DNA from: JAZDRH01 sp047470865
Lineage (GTDB): Bacteria > Pseudomonadota > Gammaproteobacteria > Pseudomonadales > Pseudomonadaceae
Direction: 5' to 3'
DNA length: 64,000 bases
NCBI RefSeq assembly: GCF_047470865.1
Contig: NZ_JAZDRH010000015.1
Span: forward strand, 1 to 64,000
Positions 34,133 to 42,126 of the stretch are shown here, in pieces. Every line of letters begins with the position of its first letter. The stretch's first letter is position 1. The notes under the pieces were generated by a model. That model made no database searches. It was not told the DNA's origin and saw only the letters and a program-made list of their open reading frames with translations. The position numbers and the translations under genes were made by a program.

Positions 34133-34636
34133 ATGCAACTTACAACATTAGATCATATCGGAATATTCACCTTTGTAGCCTTCTTAATTGGCTACGGCTG
34201 GCTGGCTTATAAATTCGGACGACATGACCAGTCTATATACGCGAATAAGTTCAAATGCTTAGCTGAAGAACAGGCAGAAACCATTCGCAATCTTGAAAGC
34301 ACCCTTCGTAAATCTATCAGTAATAACGAACATACAATGAAGAACTATATGAAAAGCGCTGGCGAGCTAATTGAAACTCGTAAAAAGCTTTCAGTACTCG
34401 AAGATAGCTTACGAGAAACTATTAATGAGCAAGTATTAAAAATCAACACACTGACTGATCGCGAACTCAGGACAGAAGAACTTAATACCCTGTGGGACGT
34501 TGTACGCACACTAAATAGCAACAGTAGTGTTATTGAAGTATTGAAAATTCCGCTCGAAGCAAAACGTCAGTTAAAGCTTGCCAAAACAGTAGAGCAACTG
34601 ATCTTAAAACGACAAACAGAAAAAGCAGTGGCGTAA
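34133..34636 (+). CDS. single-pass membrane coiled-coil protein (167 aa)
   Basis: One transmembrane helix at about residues 7-27 (HIGIFTFVAFLIGYGWLAYK) followed by a long charged coiled coil (EEQAETIRNLESTLRKSI, NEQVLKINTLTDREL). The likely topology is N-terminal anchor with a cytoplasmic helical tail. An ATGA-type overlap joins it to the next gene. The role in the early operon is unknown; a membrane-associated host takeover or superinfection function is possible. Confidence 0.7.
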   Translation: MQLTTLDHIGIFTFVAFLIGYGWLAYKFGRHDQSIYANKFKCLAEEQAETIRNLESTLRKSISNNEHTMKNYMKSAGELIETRKKLSVLEDSLRETINEQVLKINTLTDRELRTEELNTLWDVVRTLNSNSSVIEVLKIPLEAKRQLKLAKTVEQLILKRQTEKAVA

Positions 34637-34824
34637 TGAGTACTAAACAGCACAGCGAGCTACTTAATACTCTGATTAAAAAATTCGCGTTTGATGAGCT
34701 GCTCGGACAACACCTTAAACGCACCGCAGAACAAGTTCAGTTCGATTTGCAACACATAGCAGGCATTAACGTATCAGTCCTGCAAGTTAAACAAAGCGCC
34801 CTGCAAATCGGCATTAGTTTATAA
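34636..34824 (+). CDS. small early phage protein (62 aa), function unknown
   Basis: 62-aa basic-acidic protein (MSTKQHSELLNTLIKKFAFD...) with two helices and a short strand end. Overlaps the previous stop (TAATG type) and is 12 bases before the next ATG. No family recognised. Confidence 0.65.
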   Translation: MSTKQHSELLNTLIKKFAFDELLGQHLKRTAEQVQFDLQHIAGINVSVLQVKQSALQIGISL

Positions 34825-34836
34825 GTGGTGGAAGCA

Positions 34837-35292
34837 ATGAAAAAACGTAATAACCCTATTCAGTTACAACATCAATCTCGATTAGCTAAATTAGCTTTGG
34901 CCAACATTATTCTCGTTCGTCACAGCGCATTCAATGATGACGAGTTACGCGTTATCAACTGGAAAACTTGCAATGACATCCAAACAAATGGCTTGCAGGC
35001 CAGCAGCATCATGCACGAAAAGCTCCTCTGGAATGCCCTGCTATGTGTGTTCATTGAAGACGAAAACGGCCAAGACTGGATCTATGAGCAAGTAGAAGCA
35101 GAGTGCCCATGTTTACAAGAAGAACTTGTCGAAATTTTTAACGAACGTCATAACCAGCTAATCGCACAAGTCGACTCAAATTCAATCATTGGTATGGGCT
35201 GGATTTATAGCCCTATTCCGCGGGACATCACAGATCAAAAAGCACTGGCAATTTTTGATCAATGCATTAACCAACCACTCATCCGCGCATAA
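34837..35292 (+). CDS. early phage protein (151 aa), function unknown
   Basis: ATG at 34837 (MKKRNNPIQLQHQSRLAKLA) with a GTGG-rich upstream; a GTG four codons earlier is an alternative. A helical N-terminus is followed by a strand-rich acidic centre (LCVFIEDENGQDWIYEQVEA). No zinc or catalytic motif is evident. It lies before the exonuclease gene. Confidence 0.65.
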   Translation: MKKRNNPIQLQHQSRLAKLALANIILVRHSAFNDDELRVINWKTCNDIQTNGLQASSIMHEKLLWNALLCVFIEDENGQDWIYEQVEAECPCLQEELVEIFNERHNQLIAQVDSNSIIGMGWIYSPIPRDITDQKALAIFDQCINQPLIRA

Positions 35293-35309
35293 CACTGGTA
35301 AAAAAACTC

Positions 35310-35843
35310 ATGTTAAATAAAGACACCCTCGCTTCACTTCTTAAAAAACCACAAAACTTGGCAATTCTAGATACTGAAACCACTGGGTTAGATGAAGATG
35401 CTCAAATCATTGAAATATCAATAATCGATGGCAATGGTAAAGTTTTAATGGATCAACTGGTTAAACCAACAACATCAATTCCAGCTGAAACATCAAAAAT
35501 ACATGGCCTTTACGATAAAAACGTTCGTAACGCGCCATCCTTTGCAGAAGTTGCTAAACAATTAGAAGACATCATCAATGGCCGCGTGCTGATTATTTGG
35601 AACTCTGAATATGATTTACGCTTAATCAAACAATCGGCGCAAGTACACAATATTGAATGCAACTTAACACCATCAGCAATCTATTGTGCTCAAACTGCAT
35701 ACGCAAAATTCAATGGCAAAAGACTATCACTAGTTAATGCTGCGGCTAAACATGGAATTGATCACAGCAATGCTCACAGAGCGCTTGCAGATGTTCAAAC
35801 CACATTAGAAATTCTTAAGGTGATGACTAATGAGCACGTTTAG
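35310..35843 (+). CDS. DnaQ-like 3'-5' exonuclease (177 aa)
   Basis: DEDDh exonuclease with ExoI LAILDTETTGLDE (D and E), ExoII in IIWNSEYDLRLIK and ExoIII in HRALADVQTT (H and D). The compact size of 177 aa matches RNase T/epsilon-like phage exonucleases. It would trim 3' ends in replication or recombination. It lies near the end of the rightward operon. Confidence 0.85.
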   Translation: MLNKDTLASLLKKPQNLAILDTETTGLDEDAQIIEISIIDGNGKVLMDQLVKPTTSIPAETSKIHGLYDKNVRNAPSFAEVAKQLEDIINGRVLIIWNSEYDLRLIKQSAQVHNIECNLTPSAIYCAQTAYAKFNGKRLSLVNAAAKHGIDHSNAHRALADVQTTLEILKVMTNEHV

Positions 35844-35925
35844 AACTCAGTATTCATTGCCGATACACCAATGGCAGCAATCGCTCGCGCCAATAACTAC
35901 TGGCGAGAAACTAAAGAACAAATAG
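35830..35925 (+). CDS. possible small protein (31 aa)
   Basis: An ATG at 35830 inside the 3' end of the exonuclease gene opens a 31-codon frame (MSTFRTQYSLPIHQWQQSLA...) ending TAG at 35925. No strong ribosome binding site. It fills an otherwise empty 100-base gap, but the evidence is slight. Confidence 0.25.
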   Translation: MSTFRTQYSLPIHQWQQSLAPITTGEKLKNK

Positions 35926-35942
35926 CAGCTTAGGAGAACATC

Positions 35943-36191
35943 ATGAACACTAACAAAGATCCTTTCTGTGAAATTTTATCTGAAAGTGAAGTCGCTGAGT
36001 TAACTGGCTTTAAAACATCAGTAAAGCAACAAGATTGGCTGCACAATAACGGGTGGGCATACCACCTAAATGGAGCGCGCCGCCCTATTATTGGGCGCTT
36101 ATACGCACGCATGAAAATGGCAGGTAATCACAAAATAGACGAAGAGCCAGCATACACTGGCTGGAAATTTGATTTGAGTAAAGTGTCTTAA
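35943..36191 (+). CDS. DUF4224 protein, excisionase-like (82 aa)
   Basis: Short protein of the DUF4224 family: LSESEVAELTGFKTSVKQQD, then WAYHLNGARRPIIGR. This family is typically encoded directly before phage integrases, as here (stop at 36191, integrase ATG at 36192). A recombination directionality role has been proposed. TAGGAG is the ribosome binding site. Confidence 0.8.
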   Translation: MNTNKDPFCEILSESEVAELTGFKTSVKQQDWLHNNGWAYHLNGARRPIIGRLYARMKMAGNHKIDEEPAYTGWKFDLSKVS

Positions 36192-37241
36192 ATGGCAAAG
36201 AAAGACTTACCACCGCGCATGCTTAAACGTGTGCGCACGTTAAAAAGCGGGAAACGCTGGATAGGATATTACTATGATGGAAGAGATGAATTCGGCAAAA
36301 GAAAAGAGTACCCATTAGGCACCGACCTTGCTGAAGCTCGGCTTAAATGGGCAGAAATGGAAGGTATTAAAATTGAACCGAACATAAAAACTATGGGGTT
36401 TATTTTTGATAGATATGAACGCGAGATAATTCCAACAAAAAAACCACGCACGCAAAAAGATAATCTTGCAGAACTAAAACAACTACGCAAAGTACTCGAC
36501 ACTGCGCCAATTGATGCAATAACGCCTCATGTTATTGCCCAATATCGTGATGCAAGAACTGCAAAAACCCGCGGAAATAGAGAAATAGCTTTGTTATCAC
36601 ATGTTTTTAACATTGCAAGAGAATGGGGCTATACAGAAAAAGAAAACCCATGCACTGGTGTTCGACGCAATAAAGAAGTTGCTCGAGATTTTTATGCACG
36701 GCAAGAAGTCTGGGATGCCGTTTATGAAGCTGCCGTAGCTGAGCTTAAACAAGCCATGCTTTTAGCTTACTTAACAGGTCAACGACCAGCCGACGTTCTA
36801 AAATTTCGTGTAAGTGATGCTACTGAAGAATACTTATTACTTAGCCAAAATAAAACATCTAAAAAAATAAGAATTAAACTTTTCAATAACAATGGTACAC
36901 CGAGTCAACTTGCACAGCTGCTTCGTGAGATAAAAGTTCAGCGAAAGCTTACACAATCAGAATTTTTACTTTGCAATAATGAGGGCTTAAGACTAAGCCA
37001 ACATATGCTACGTTATAGATGGGATGAAGCACGTTCAAAAGCAGCAAACACAGCTAAAAAAAATAAACTTTTTGAACTAGCACATGAAATTGAGCAATTT
37101 CAATTCAGAGATATTAGACCTAAAGCAGCCAGTGAGATAGAGGATTTAACAGAGGCAAGTAAACTGCTAGGACACTCAAATGAACAAATAACTCAAACAG
37201 TGTACCGACGCGTCGGAGAAGTAGTAAGCCCTACAAAATAA
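36192..37241 (+). CDS. int: tyrosine-type phage integrase (349 aa)
   Basis: The N-terminal AP2-like arm-binding region (VRTLKSGKRWIGYYYDGRDE) is followed by a catalytic domain with R in TGQRPADVLKF (about residue 197), R in FRDIRPKAASE, H in LLGHSNEQI and the nucleophile tyrosine in TVYRRVGE. It starts the base after the DUF4224 stop, with no separate ribosome binding site, so translation is coupled. The attachment site (tRNA-Leu fragment) lies 120 bases downstream. Transcription runs toward the host tRNA-Gln. Confidence 0.93.
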   Translation: MAKKDLPPRMLKRVRTLKSGKRWIGYYYDGRDEFGKRKEYPLGTDLAEARLKWAEMEGIKIEPNIKTMGFIFDRYEREIIPTKKPRTQKDNLAELKQLRKVLDTAPIDAITPHVIAQYRDARTAKTRGNREIALLSHVFNIAREWGYTEKENPCTGVRRNKEVARDFYARQEVWDAVYEAAVAELKQAMLLAYLTGQRPADVLKFRVSDATEEYLLLSQNKTSKKIRIKLFNNNGTPSQLAQLLREIKVQRKLTQSEFLLCNNEGLRLSQHMLRYRWDEARSKAANTAKKNKLFELAHEIEQFQFRDIRPKAASEIEDLTEASKLLGHSNEQITQTVYRRVGEVVSPTK

Positions 37242-37250
37242 CCATTTATC

Positions 37251-37323
37251 ATTTCCGCATTCAAGTTTTAGGGTATTGATTTATAAAGATAAATTACCTA
37301 CTTAAATATGAATATGCGGAAAT
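37251..37323. repeat. inverted repeat between integrase and att site
   Basis: ATTTCCGCAT (37251-37260) and its complement ATGCGGAAAT (37314-37323), 10 of 10 bases, 53 bases apart, followed by TTTTTTAT. It may be integrase arm-type sites or a weak terminator for int. Confidence 0.6.
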
Positions 37324-37363
37324 TTTTTATAATTAACCTGCTGATTTATATAGAAAATTTAAA

Positions 37364-37421
37364 GGATTCAAAATCCGCCGTTGGTAACAACGTGAGAGTT
37401 CGAGTCTCTCCCGAGGCACCA
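37364..37421 (+). other. phage attachment site: 3' part of tRNA-Leu (CAA)
   Basis: Fifty-eight bases from the anticodon stem (GGATTCAAAATCC, loop TTCAAAA, anticodon CAA) through the variable arm to the acceptor end with CCA. The 5' half is missing: sequence upstream of 37364 does not pair with TCCGC and is phage DNA. This is the host-side junction; a complete tRNA-Leu is expected at the other, unseen, end of the prophage. Confidence 0.85.
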
Positions 37422-37471
37422 TTTTAAAACAACTTGCATTTCTACCTCGCAAGTTCGTTTCATCCAGCTAT

Positions 37472-37546
37472 AGGGGCGTCGCCAAGCGGTAAGGCACCAG
37501 GTTTTGATCCTGGCATGCGTTGGTTCGAATCCAGCCGCCCCTGCCA
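37472..37546 (+). tRNA. tRNA-Gln (TTG)
   Basis: 75-base cloverleaf with encoded CCA. The acceptor AGGGGCG pairs with CGCCCCT, the anticodon loop reads TTTTGAT, and the T-arm is GGTTCGAATCC. It lies 50 bases after the tRNA-Leu fragment, so the two were one tRNA operon before the phage integrated. Transcription now depends on the prophage side or a local promoter. Confidence 0.95.
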
Positions 37547-37942
37547 TTTTAAAATATAATTTTCTTATGAGTCCCGCATGTTTAGTGCGGAAGTCCCGCA
37601 TTACTTCCTTTCCATGACACTAAATAGCTAATCCTTGTAGTCTCAGCATGCCATCGCTTTTCTGCTCCTGAGGCATACTAGACCAACAGTCTCAATGTAA
37701 AAGCATTACTCATTAAAAACTAAAAACAGCCCCTACTTTACCAACCCCAAACACACAAAGCTTAAATTAGAAACACCAAACCTATTGTCCTATACCCCTA
37801 CAAAAGACAATGGTTAGCAATTATTTTGCTAGCGTCCTAGCAAAAGATTTCATTAGTAGCCCAGCCCTATTAATTCTAGGCTACAGCCTTATTTTGCGTG
37901 TTTTCCAAAGATAAGGAGAGGCGTAGCCGTTTACGCCAAATA
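37547..37942. promoter_or_regulatory. intergenic region upstream of the orphan ccoN
   Basis: About 400 bases without a convincing gene. It holds a 22-bp perfect inverted repeat (TTTTGCTAG, CGTC spacer, CTAGCAAAA at 37824-37845) and a second hairpin GTAGCC / GGCTAC (37856-37861 and 37879-37884). Next is AAGGAG (37913-37918) and an 18-base hairpin GGCGTA-loop-TACGCC (37920-37937) just before the ATG at 37943. AGTCCCGCAT occurs twice (37570 and 37592). Confidence 0.6.
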
Positions 37943-39367
37943 ATGATGAAATCTGACAACTCTAAACACTACAATTACCAGGTAGTAAAGCAGTTTACCC
38001 TTGCTACTATTATCTGGGGCATTATAGGTATGAGCCTTGGCGCACTATTAGCTGCTCAACTGGTTTGGCCTCAGCTAAACTTTGATTTACCTTGGACAAG
38101 CTTTGGTCGAATTCGCCCCGCCCATACCAACTTTATGATCTTTGCCTTTGGTGCAAACGCGTTATTTGCCAGCTCATTTTATGTTGTACAACGTACTTGC
38201 TATGTCGCACTTCCCACCCCAAGCTTAGCAAAATTCTTCTTCTGGGGATGGCAGGCTGCGCTTATTGTAATGGGCGCTAGCTATGTATTAGGTATTACAT
38301 CCACCAAAGAATATGCCGAATTTGAATGGCCCATCGCCCTTGCTCTGGTTATTTTATGGTGCATATATGCTTATCTCTATTTTTACTGCTTGATTCAGAG
38401 AAATATTAAGCACATCTATGTAGCTAACTGGTTTTATGCTGCTTTTATTGTTGTAACCGGCATGATCATTCTCGTTAATAAAACCTCTATACCCTATTCA
38501 TTTTGGCATTCTTATTCTATGTATTCAGGCGCTACAGACGCTATGATTCAGTGGTGGTATGGGCATAGCGTTGTTGGCTTTATCCTTTCTGTGGCATTTC
38601 TTGGAATGATGTACTACTTTGTGCCTAAACAAGTAGAACAACCTGTTTATTCCTACCGCATTTCTATTGTGCACTTTTGGGCAATTATTACTATTTATAT
38701 CTGGGCTGGCCCTCATCACCTGCATTACACAGCACTACCTGACTGGGCGCAAAGTGTTGGCATGGCAATGTCTATTATCCTGCTAGCACCTAGCTGGGGT
38801 GGTATGATTAACGGCATGATGACACTTTCTGGCGCTTGGCATAAGCTTCGCTCCGATCCTATTTTACGCTTTATGGTGGTATCTCTTGCGTTTTATGGAA
38901 TGTCAACATTTGAAGGCCCTATGATGGCCATCAAAACTGTTAACGCCCTATCTCACTATACTGATTGGACGATAGGACATGTACACGCTGGCGCACTAGG
39001 CTGGGTAGCCATGATGACGATTGGCACCTTGTATTTTCTAATTCCCCGCCTCTGGAACTGCGAAAAAATGTATAGTGAAAGTCTCATTAGTTTACATTTT
39101 TGGCTCGCAACCATAGGCACAGTGCTGTACATTGCAGCTATGTGGGTAAACGGTATTAGCCAAGGTTTAATGTGGCGCGCAGTAAACAAAGATGGAACTT
39201 TAACTTACTCTTTTGTTGAAGCACTTGAAGCCAGTCATTACGGCTATATTGTTCGATTTATTGGCGGCAGCTTATTTACATTAGGCATGGCGATTCTGGC
39301 AATCAACACTTTACTTACCATTGTAAAAAGCAAACAAAAGAATACATTGGAGTACAAATATGCTTAG
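37943..39367 (+). CDS. ccoN: orphan cbb3-type cytochrome c oxidase catalytic subunit (CcoN, 474 aa)
   Basis: Twelve-helix heme-copper oxidase subunit I of the C (cbb3) class. All ligand histidines are present: RIRPAHTNFM (haem b), WWYGHSVVGF and AGPHHLHYT (CuB), IGHVHAGALGW (haems b3 and b). There is no ccoO or ccoP next to it, so it is an orphan copy, like ccoN3 and ccoN4 of Pseudomonas aeruginosa, which can exchange into full oxidases. The ATG at 37943 lies 24 bases after AAGGAG with a hairpin between them. Its stop overlaps a 53-aa membrane protein gene. Confidence 0.92.
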   Translation: MMKSDNSKHYNYQVVKQFTLATIIWGIIGMSLGALLAAQLVWPQLNFDLPWTSFGRIRPAHTNFMIFAFGANALFASSFYVVQRTCYVALPTPSLAKFFFWGWQAALIVMGASYVLGITSTKEYAEFEWPIALALVILWCIYAYLYFYCLIQRNIKHIYVANWFYAAFIVVTGMIILVNKTSIPYSFWHSYSMYSGATDAMIQWWYGHSVVGFILSVAFLGMMYYFVPKQVEQPVYSYRISIVHFWAIITIYIWAGPHHLHYTALPDWAQSVGMAMSIILLAPSWGGMINGMMTLSGAWHKLRSDPILRFMVVSLAFYGMSTFEGPMMAIKTVNALSHYTDWTIGHVHAGALGWVAMMTIGTLYFLIPRLWNCEKMYSESLISLHFWLATIGTVLYIAAMWVNGISQGLMWRAVNKDGTLTYSFVEALEASHYGYIVRFIGGSLFTLGMAILAINTLLTIVKSKQKNTLEYKYA

Positions 39368-39521
39368 TCTAATCATGCTTTTCATTGCTGTTGTTTTAGT
39401 CAAACAGCTCGTCAAATACAACAAAGCAGAAAGCCTACAAGCCAGTCAGGTTATTTTTCAAGATGAAGCTATTCATCAGCATTCTATAGCCAGAATAAAT
39501 GCTTTTAGTCGATCATTCTAA
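39360..39521 (+). CDS. small single-helix membrane protein overlapping ccoN (CcoQ-like, 53 aa)
   Basis: The ATG at 39360 lies inside the last codons of ccoN (frame shifted), giving 53 aa. A transmembrane helix spans about residues 2-18 (LSLIMLFIAVVLVKQLV) and a polar tail follows. Orphan ccoN genes in Pseudomonas are paired with a small ccoQ gene, so this is most likely the CcoQ partner. Overlap implies translational coupling. Confidence 0.7.
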   Translation: MLSLIMLFIAVVLVKQLVKYNKAESLQASQVIFQDEAIHQHSIARINAFSRSF

Positions 39522-39561
39522 CTATCCACACCAGCTAAGAGGAAACGTTTAGCTGGTGTAG

Positions 39562-40407
39562 CTAAGCATGATTTTGACAGAAATCAGGAATTGACTTGTG
39601 CTTTAAAATGGACAAGGCACTAAGCAACCCATTACTCAACATTTTATCCGCATAAATTGCATAAACTGGCAGCAAAAACTCAGGCGCCCCTTCAACTACT
39701 CTTGCAATCCCCCTATCAATATAAGGCTGCGCTGTGCGACTACGAAAATACCCACGCCCACCTAGAGATGACAAGGTTTCAAGTGCTAAAGGCCCCATAT
39801 TTGAAGTAAACTTATCAATATCAATTTCTGGATAGACCAGCCGATGCTGCTTAGCAAAAGACTCTCCCCAATCAATATAAATATAGGGTTCTGACTTACC
39901 TCTAGCTTCAATAAGAACTAATTTCTCTTCTAATACCATTTCCACGCTTAAATATCCTGAACGACAAGGAGCATTCAGCAGCAAAATATCCACCTCACCC
40001 TGCTCTAACATGCGTAATAAGTCAGCTCGATCACTGACATAGGTTGCTAAACGTGCCTGCGGAAGATTTTGTTTTAAATCTATGACCCATTGATGAAAAA
40101 TAGAACTCCATAGACTAGTTTCAGCCGCCACACGAACAACCAGCTCTTGAGGTTGGGATAAAATCTCACGCTGAGCCATCTCCCACGTTGCTAGCAGGCT
40201 TTGCGCATAACCTACAAAATGCCGCCCCTGCTCAGTTAAACTCGCACCTTGCGATGTACGCAAAAAAAGCCGACTCTTTAGCTGCTCTTCAAGATTCTTA
40301 ATACGCGCAGTCACTGTTGTTTGCGTTACATGCAACTGTTGCGAGGCTGCAATAAAACTCCCCTTATCAGCCACTGCCAGAAAGGTGCGCGCCAACTCTA
40401 AATCCAT
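39562..40407 (-). CDS. LysR-family transcriptional regulator (281 aa)
   Basis: N-terminal winged HTH (ELARTFLAVADKGSFIAASQ, then LHVTQTTVTARIKNLEEQL) and a C-terminal LysR substrate-binding domain (LVVRVAAETSLWSSIFHQWV). It is convergent with ccoN-ccoQ and divergent from the CcoN-like gene at 40667, which it may control. The inducer is unknown. 281 aa is slightly short for the family (about 300) but complete. Confidence 0.88.
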   Translation of the reverse strand: MDLELARTFLAVADKGSFIAASQQLHVTQTTVTARIKNLEEQLKSRLFLRTSQGASLTEQGRHFVGYAQSLLATWEMAQREILSQPQELVVRVAAETSLWSSIFHQWVIDLKQNLPQARLATYVSDRADLLRMLEQGEVDILLLNAPCRSGYLSVEMVLEEKLVLIEARGKSEPYIYIDWGESFAKQHRLVYPEIDIDKFTSNMGPLALETLSSLGGRGYFRSRTAQPYIDRGIARVVEGAPEFLLPVYAIYADKMLSNGLLSALSILKHKSIPDFCQNHA

Positions 40408-40666
40408 AGCACTCTCCTCACCATAAGACCATTAGTTTAATCATCATCATGCAAACTCCTGTTATACCTAGAATTATTTATGATAACCAGCAGCAGTCAA
40501 ATAAGAATCCATGGAAGCAGAGATTGCTTTATCTATCAAAAAGAAGAACAATATCTCAGTTTAAAGCATGGCGAACTCGCATTTACATCCATATTTAACT
40601 ATTCTAAGAGTAGTTTATTTTTTATTAAAATATTATTTTTTAAAGTATTATATCAAATTAAACCTT

Positions 40667-41791
40667 ATGGATAGATTAATACATTTACCATTAATAAAAT
40701 TCTTTACAATAGTAGCCATTCTATGGCTTGCTTATTTGAATATCTGGGAAAACCTTGAAAATAGCACCCTATTCTCTAACAGCCTTAATATCAGCTACCT
40801 AAGCCAATACCTGTATAAACTAGAAATACTACATCATTCACTAATATATCTAGCGGTAGTTAGCAATCTACTTTTTGCCGCCAGCCTACACGCTTCAGGA
40901 TTAACTCCTCAAGGAAAAATCGCGGCAGGCATTATTCTATTTGGCTGGCAAGTAACCGTTGTAATGCGCCTTAGCGATCCTTTTATAGAGTTTGCCTCAC
41001 TCAGCTGGATACAAGAATTAATCTGCCTTTTTCTTTGGGGCACTTTTTGCATTTTATTTGCTTCGCGCTGGAGAAAGAACAGCCAACGCAAGCACCTTTG
41101 GGTTTACGCTCTATTAATTATTGGTGCAACTGTACAACAGGTATCTGAAACCACATTAGCGGCGGCTTTTGAAGCCAGTTATATACTGTATCATTCAGGT
41201 GATTATTTTTTACTCGCAGCTTTATTAGGACTCCTTTACCTTAATCTAGGCAAAAAAACGCAACAGCTTAACATTCTAGCCAATCCTAGCTGGCGTTTTA
41301 TTTTATTAGCCGCCTTCTTTTTAGCCGCTAAAATTTTTTCAAGTATCATTGAAGATCCATCCATCAAGAGCAACAGTTATCTAGTAGGCAATCATTGGCT
41401 AACATTATTTTCTATTGGCTTTATTTATTATTTAACACCTCTTGTCTTTTATAAAACCCAAATGCACAGCCGGTTCTTAATGGAGCTTCATTTTCTATTG
41501 GTTCTTATCGGCTATAGCTTAATCATTATCGGGCATTATCTGACTCCTATAAACTCGGCAAGCCTGCTAGCCGATAACGAATGGGAAAATATTTTTCTAA
41601 ATCCTGCGATCTCCCCCTTCTTTGATGCTTTAAAACAAGCTCATTTAACCTACTATTCTGGAACACTTTTATTAACTATAGGTATCTTACTTCTTTTAGC
41701 TAACGCTCTTTTAACTCTAGTAAAATCACCCCCATCCAAACAAAAAACAAACTACGTTAAAAATAATAGGCAAAAAAAAACCCAGTCATGA
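40667..41791 (+). CDS. divergent CcoN-like membrane protein lacking catalytic ligands (374 aa)
   Basis: Aligns along its length with the CcoN at 37943. HHSLIYLAVVSNLLFAAS corresponds to AHTNFMIFAFGANALFASS (helix II histidine kept); ILFGWQVTVVM corresponds to FFWGWQAALIVM; the C-terminal LLLLANALLTLVKS matches LAINTLLTIVKS. The CuB pair GPHHLHYT is absent, and the helix X HVH is replaced (N-S-Y in an ungapped alignment). The segment between helices VII and X is about 100 residues shorter. I prefer ATG 40667, matching the CcoN start, to 40568. It is probably a non-catalytic paralogue. Confidence 0.7.
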   Translation: MDRLIHLPLIKFFTIVAILWLAYLNIWENLENSTLFSNSLNISYLSQYLYKLEILHHSLIYLAVVSNLLFAASLHASGLTPQGKIAAGIILFGWQVTVVMRLSDPFIEFASLSWIQELICLFLWGTFCILFASRWRKNSQRKHLWVYALLIIGATVQQVSETTLAAAFEASYILYHSGDYFLLAALLGLLYLNLGKKTQQLNILANPSWRFILLAAFFLAAKIFSSIIEDPSIKSNSYLVGNHWLTLFSIGFIYYLTPLVFYKTQMHSRFLMELHFLLVLIGYSLIIIGHYLTPINSASLLADNEWENIFLNPAISPFFDALKQAHLTYYSGTLLLTIGILLLLANALLTLVKSPPSKQKTNYVKNNRQKKTQS

Positions 41792-41799
41792 TGACTGGG
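41772..41799 (-). terminator. tRNA operon terminator overlapping the CcoN-like stop
   Basis: Near-perfect CCCAGTCAT / ATGACTGGG hairpin (41781-41799) with nine T after it on the minus strand (A run 41772-41780). It would end transcription of the tRNA-Gly/Glu genes and overlaps the last codons of the plus-strand CcoN-like gene. Confidence 0.85.
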
Positions 41800-41809
41800 C
41801 TTAAATAAC

Positions 41810-41885
<76 letters not shown>

Positions 41886-41887
41886 AG

Positions 41888-41963
41888 TGGCGTCCCCTAG
41901 GGGACTCGAACCCCTGTTACCGCCGTGAAAGGGCGGTGTCCTAGGCCACTAGACGAAGGGGAC
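41888..41963 (-). tRNA. tRNA-Glu (TTC), copy 1
   Basis: 76 bases with CCA. Acceptor GTCCCCT with AGGGGAC, anticodon loop CTTTCAC, T-arm GGGGTTCGAGTCCCC. Pairs with tRNA-Gly copy 1 in a small operon. Confidence 0.96.
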
Positions 41964-42048
41964 GCAGCCTAGAAACTTATAACAGCTTCTAAAGATTCAG
42001 CTTTCGCTGAGATTAAAATTAGTCCGCCACTGAACTAATTTTAAAAAC

Positions 42049-42124
<76 letters not shown>

Positions 42125-42126
42125 AG

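Larger units (their letters stand above)
1..37421. mobile_element. lambda-type siphovirus prophage (left end outside window)
   Basis: The gene order is that of a cos-type lambdoid phage: integrase, early genes, CI/Cro, primase-helicase, Q, holin, terminase (Nu1/GpA types), gpW, lambda-type portal, S49 protease, decoration protein, capsid, tail genes and a long tape measure. The right boundary is a tRNA-Leu 3' fragment at 37364-37421. The left attachment site is not in the window. No endolysin, spanin or tail assembly chaperone is recognisable in the part seen. All structural genes have intact reading frames, so the prophage may be functional. Confidence 0.93.

Noticed and set aside
31335..37241. 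Possible CRISPR or anti-CRISPR genes among the small early genes
   Set aside because: No repeat-spacer pattern and no recognised Aca or Acr protein in the rightward operon.
37368..37601. 77-aa minus-strand frame
   Set aside because: It runs across the tRNA-Leu fragment and tRNA-Gln in antisense and is not a gene.
37570..37601. Direct repeat AGTCCCGCAT twice
   Set aside because: Only two copies, on the host side of the att site, so not CRISPR and not a phage arm site; noted without a function.
40568..40666. 33-residue N-terminal extension of the CcoN-like protein
   Set aside because: The extension is not found in the CcoN alignment and has no good ribosome binding site.
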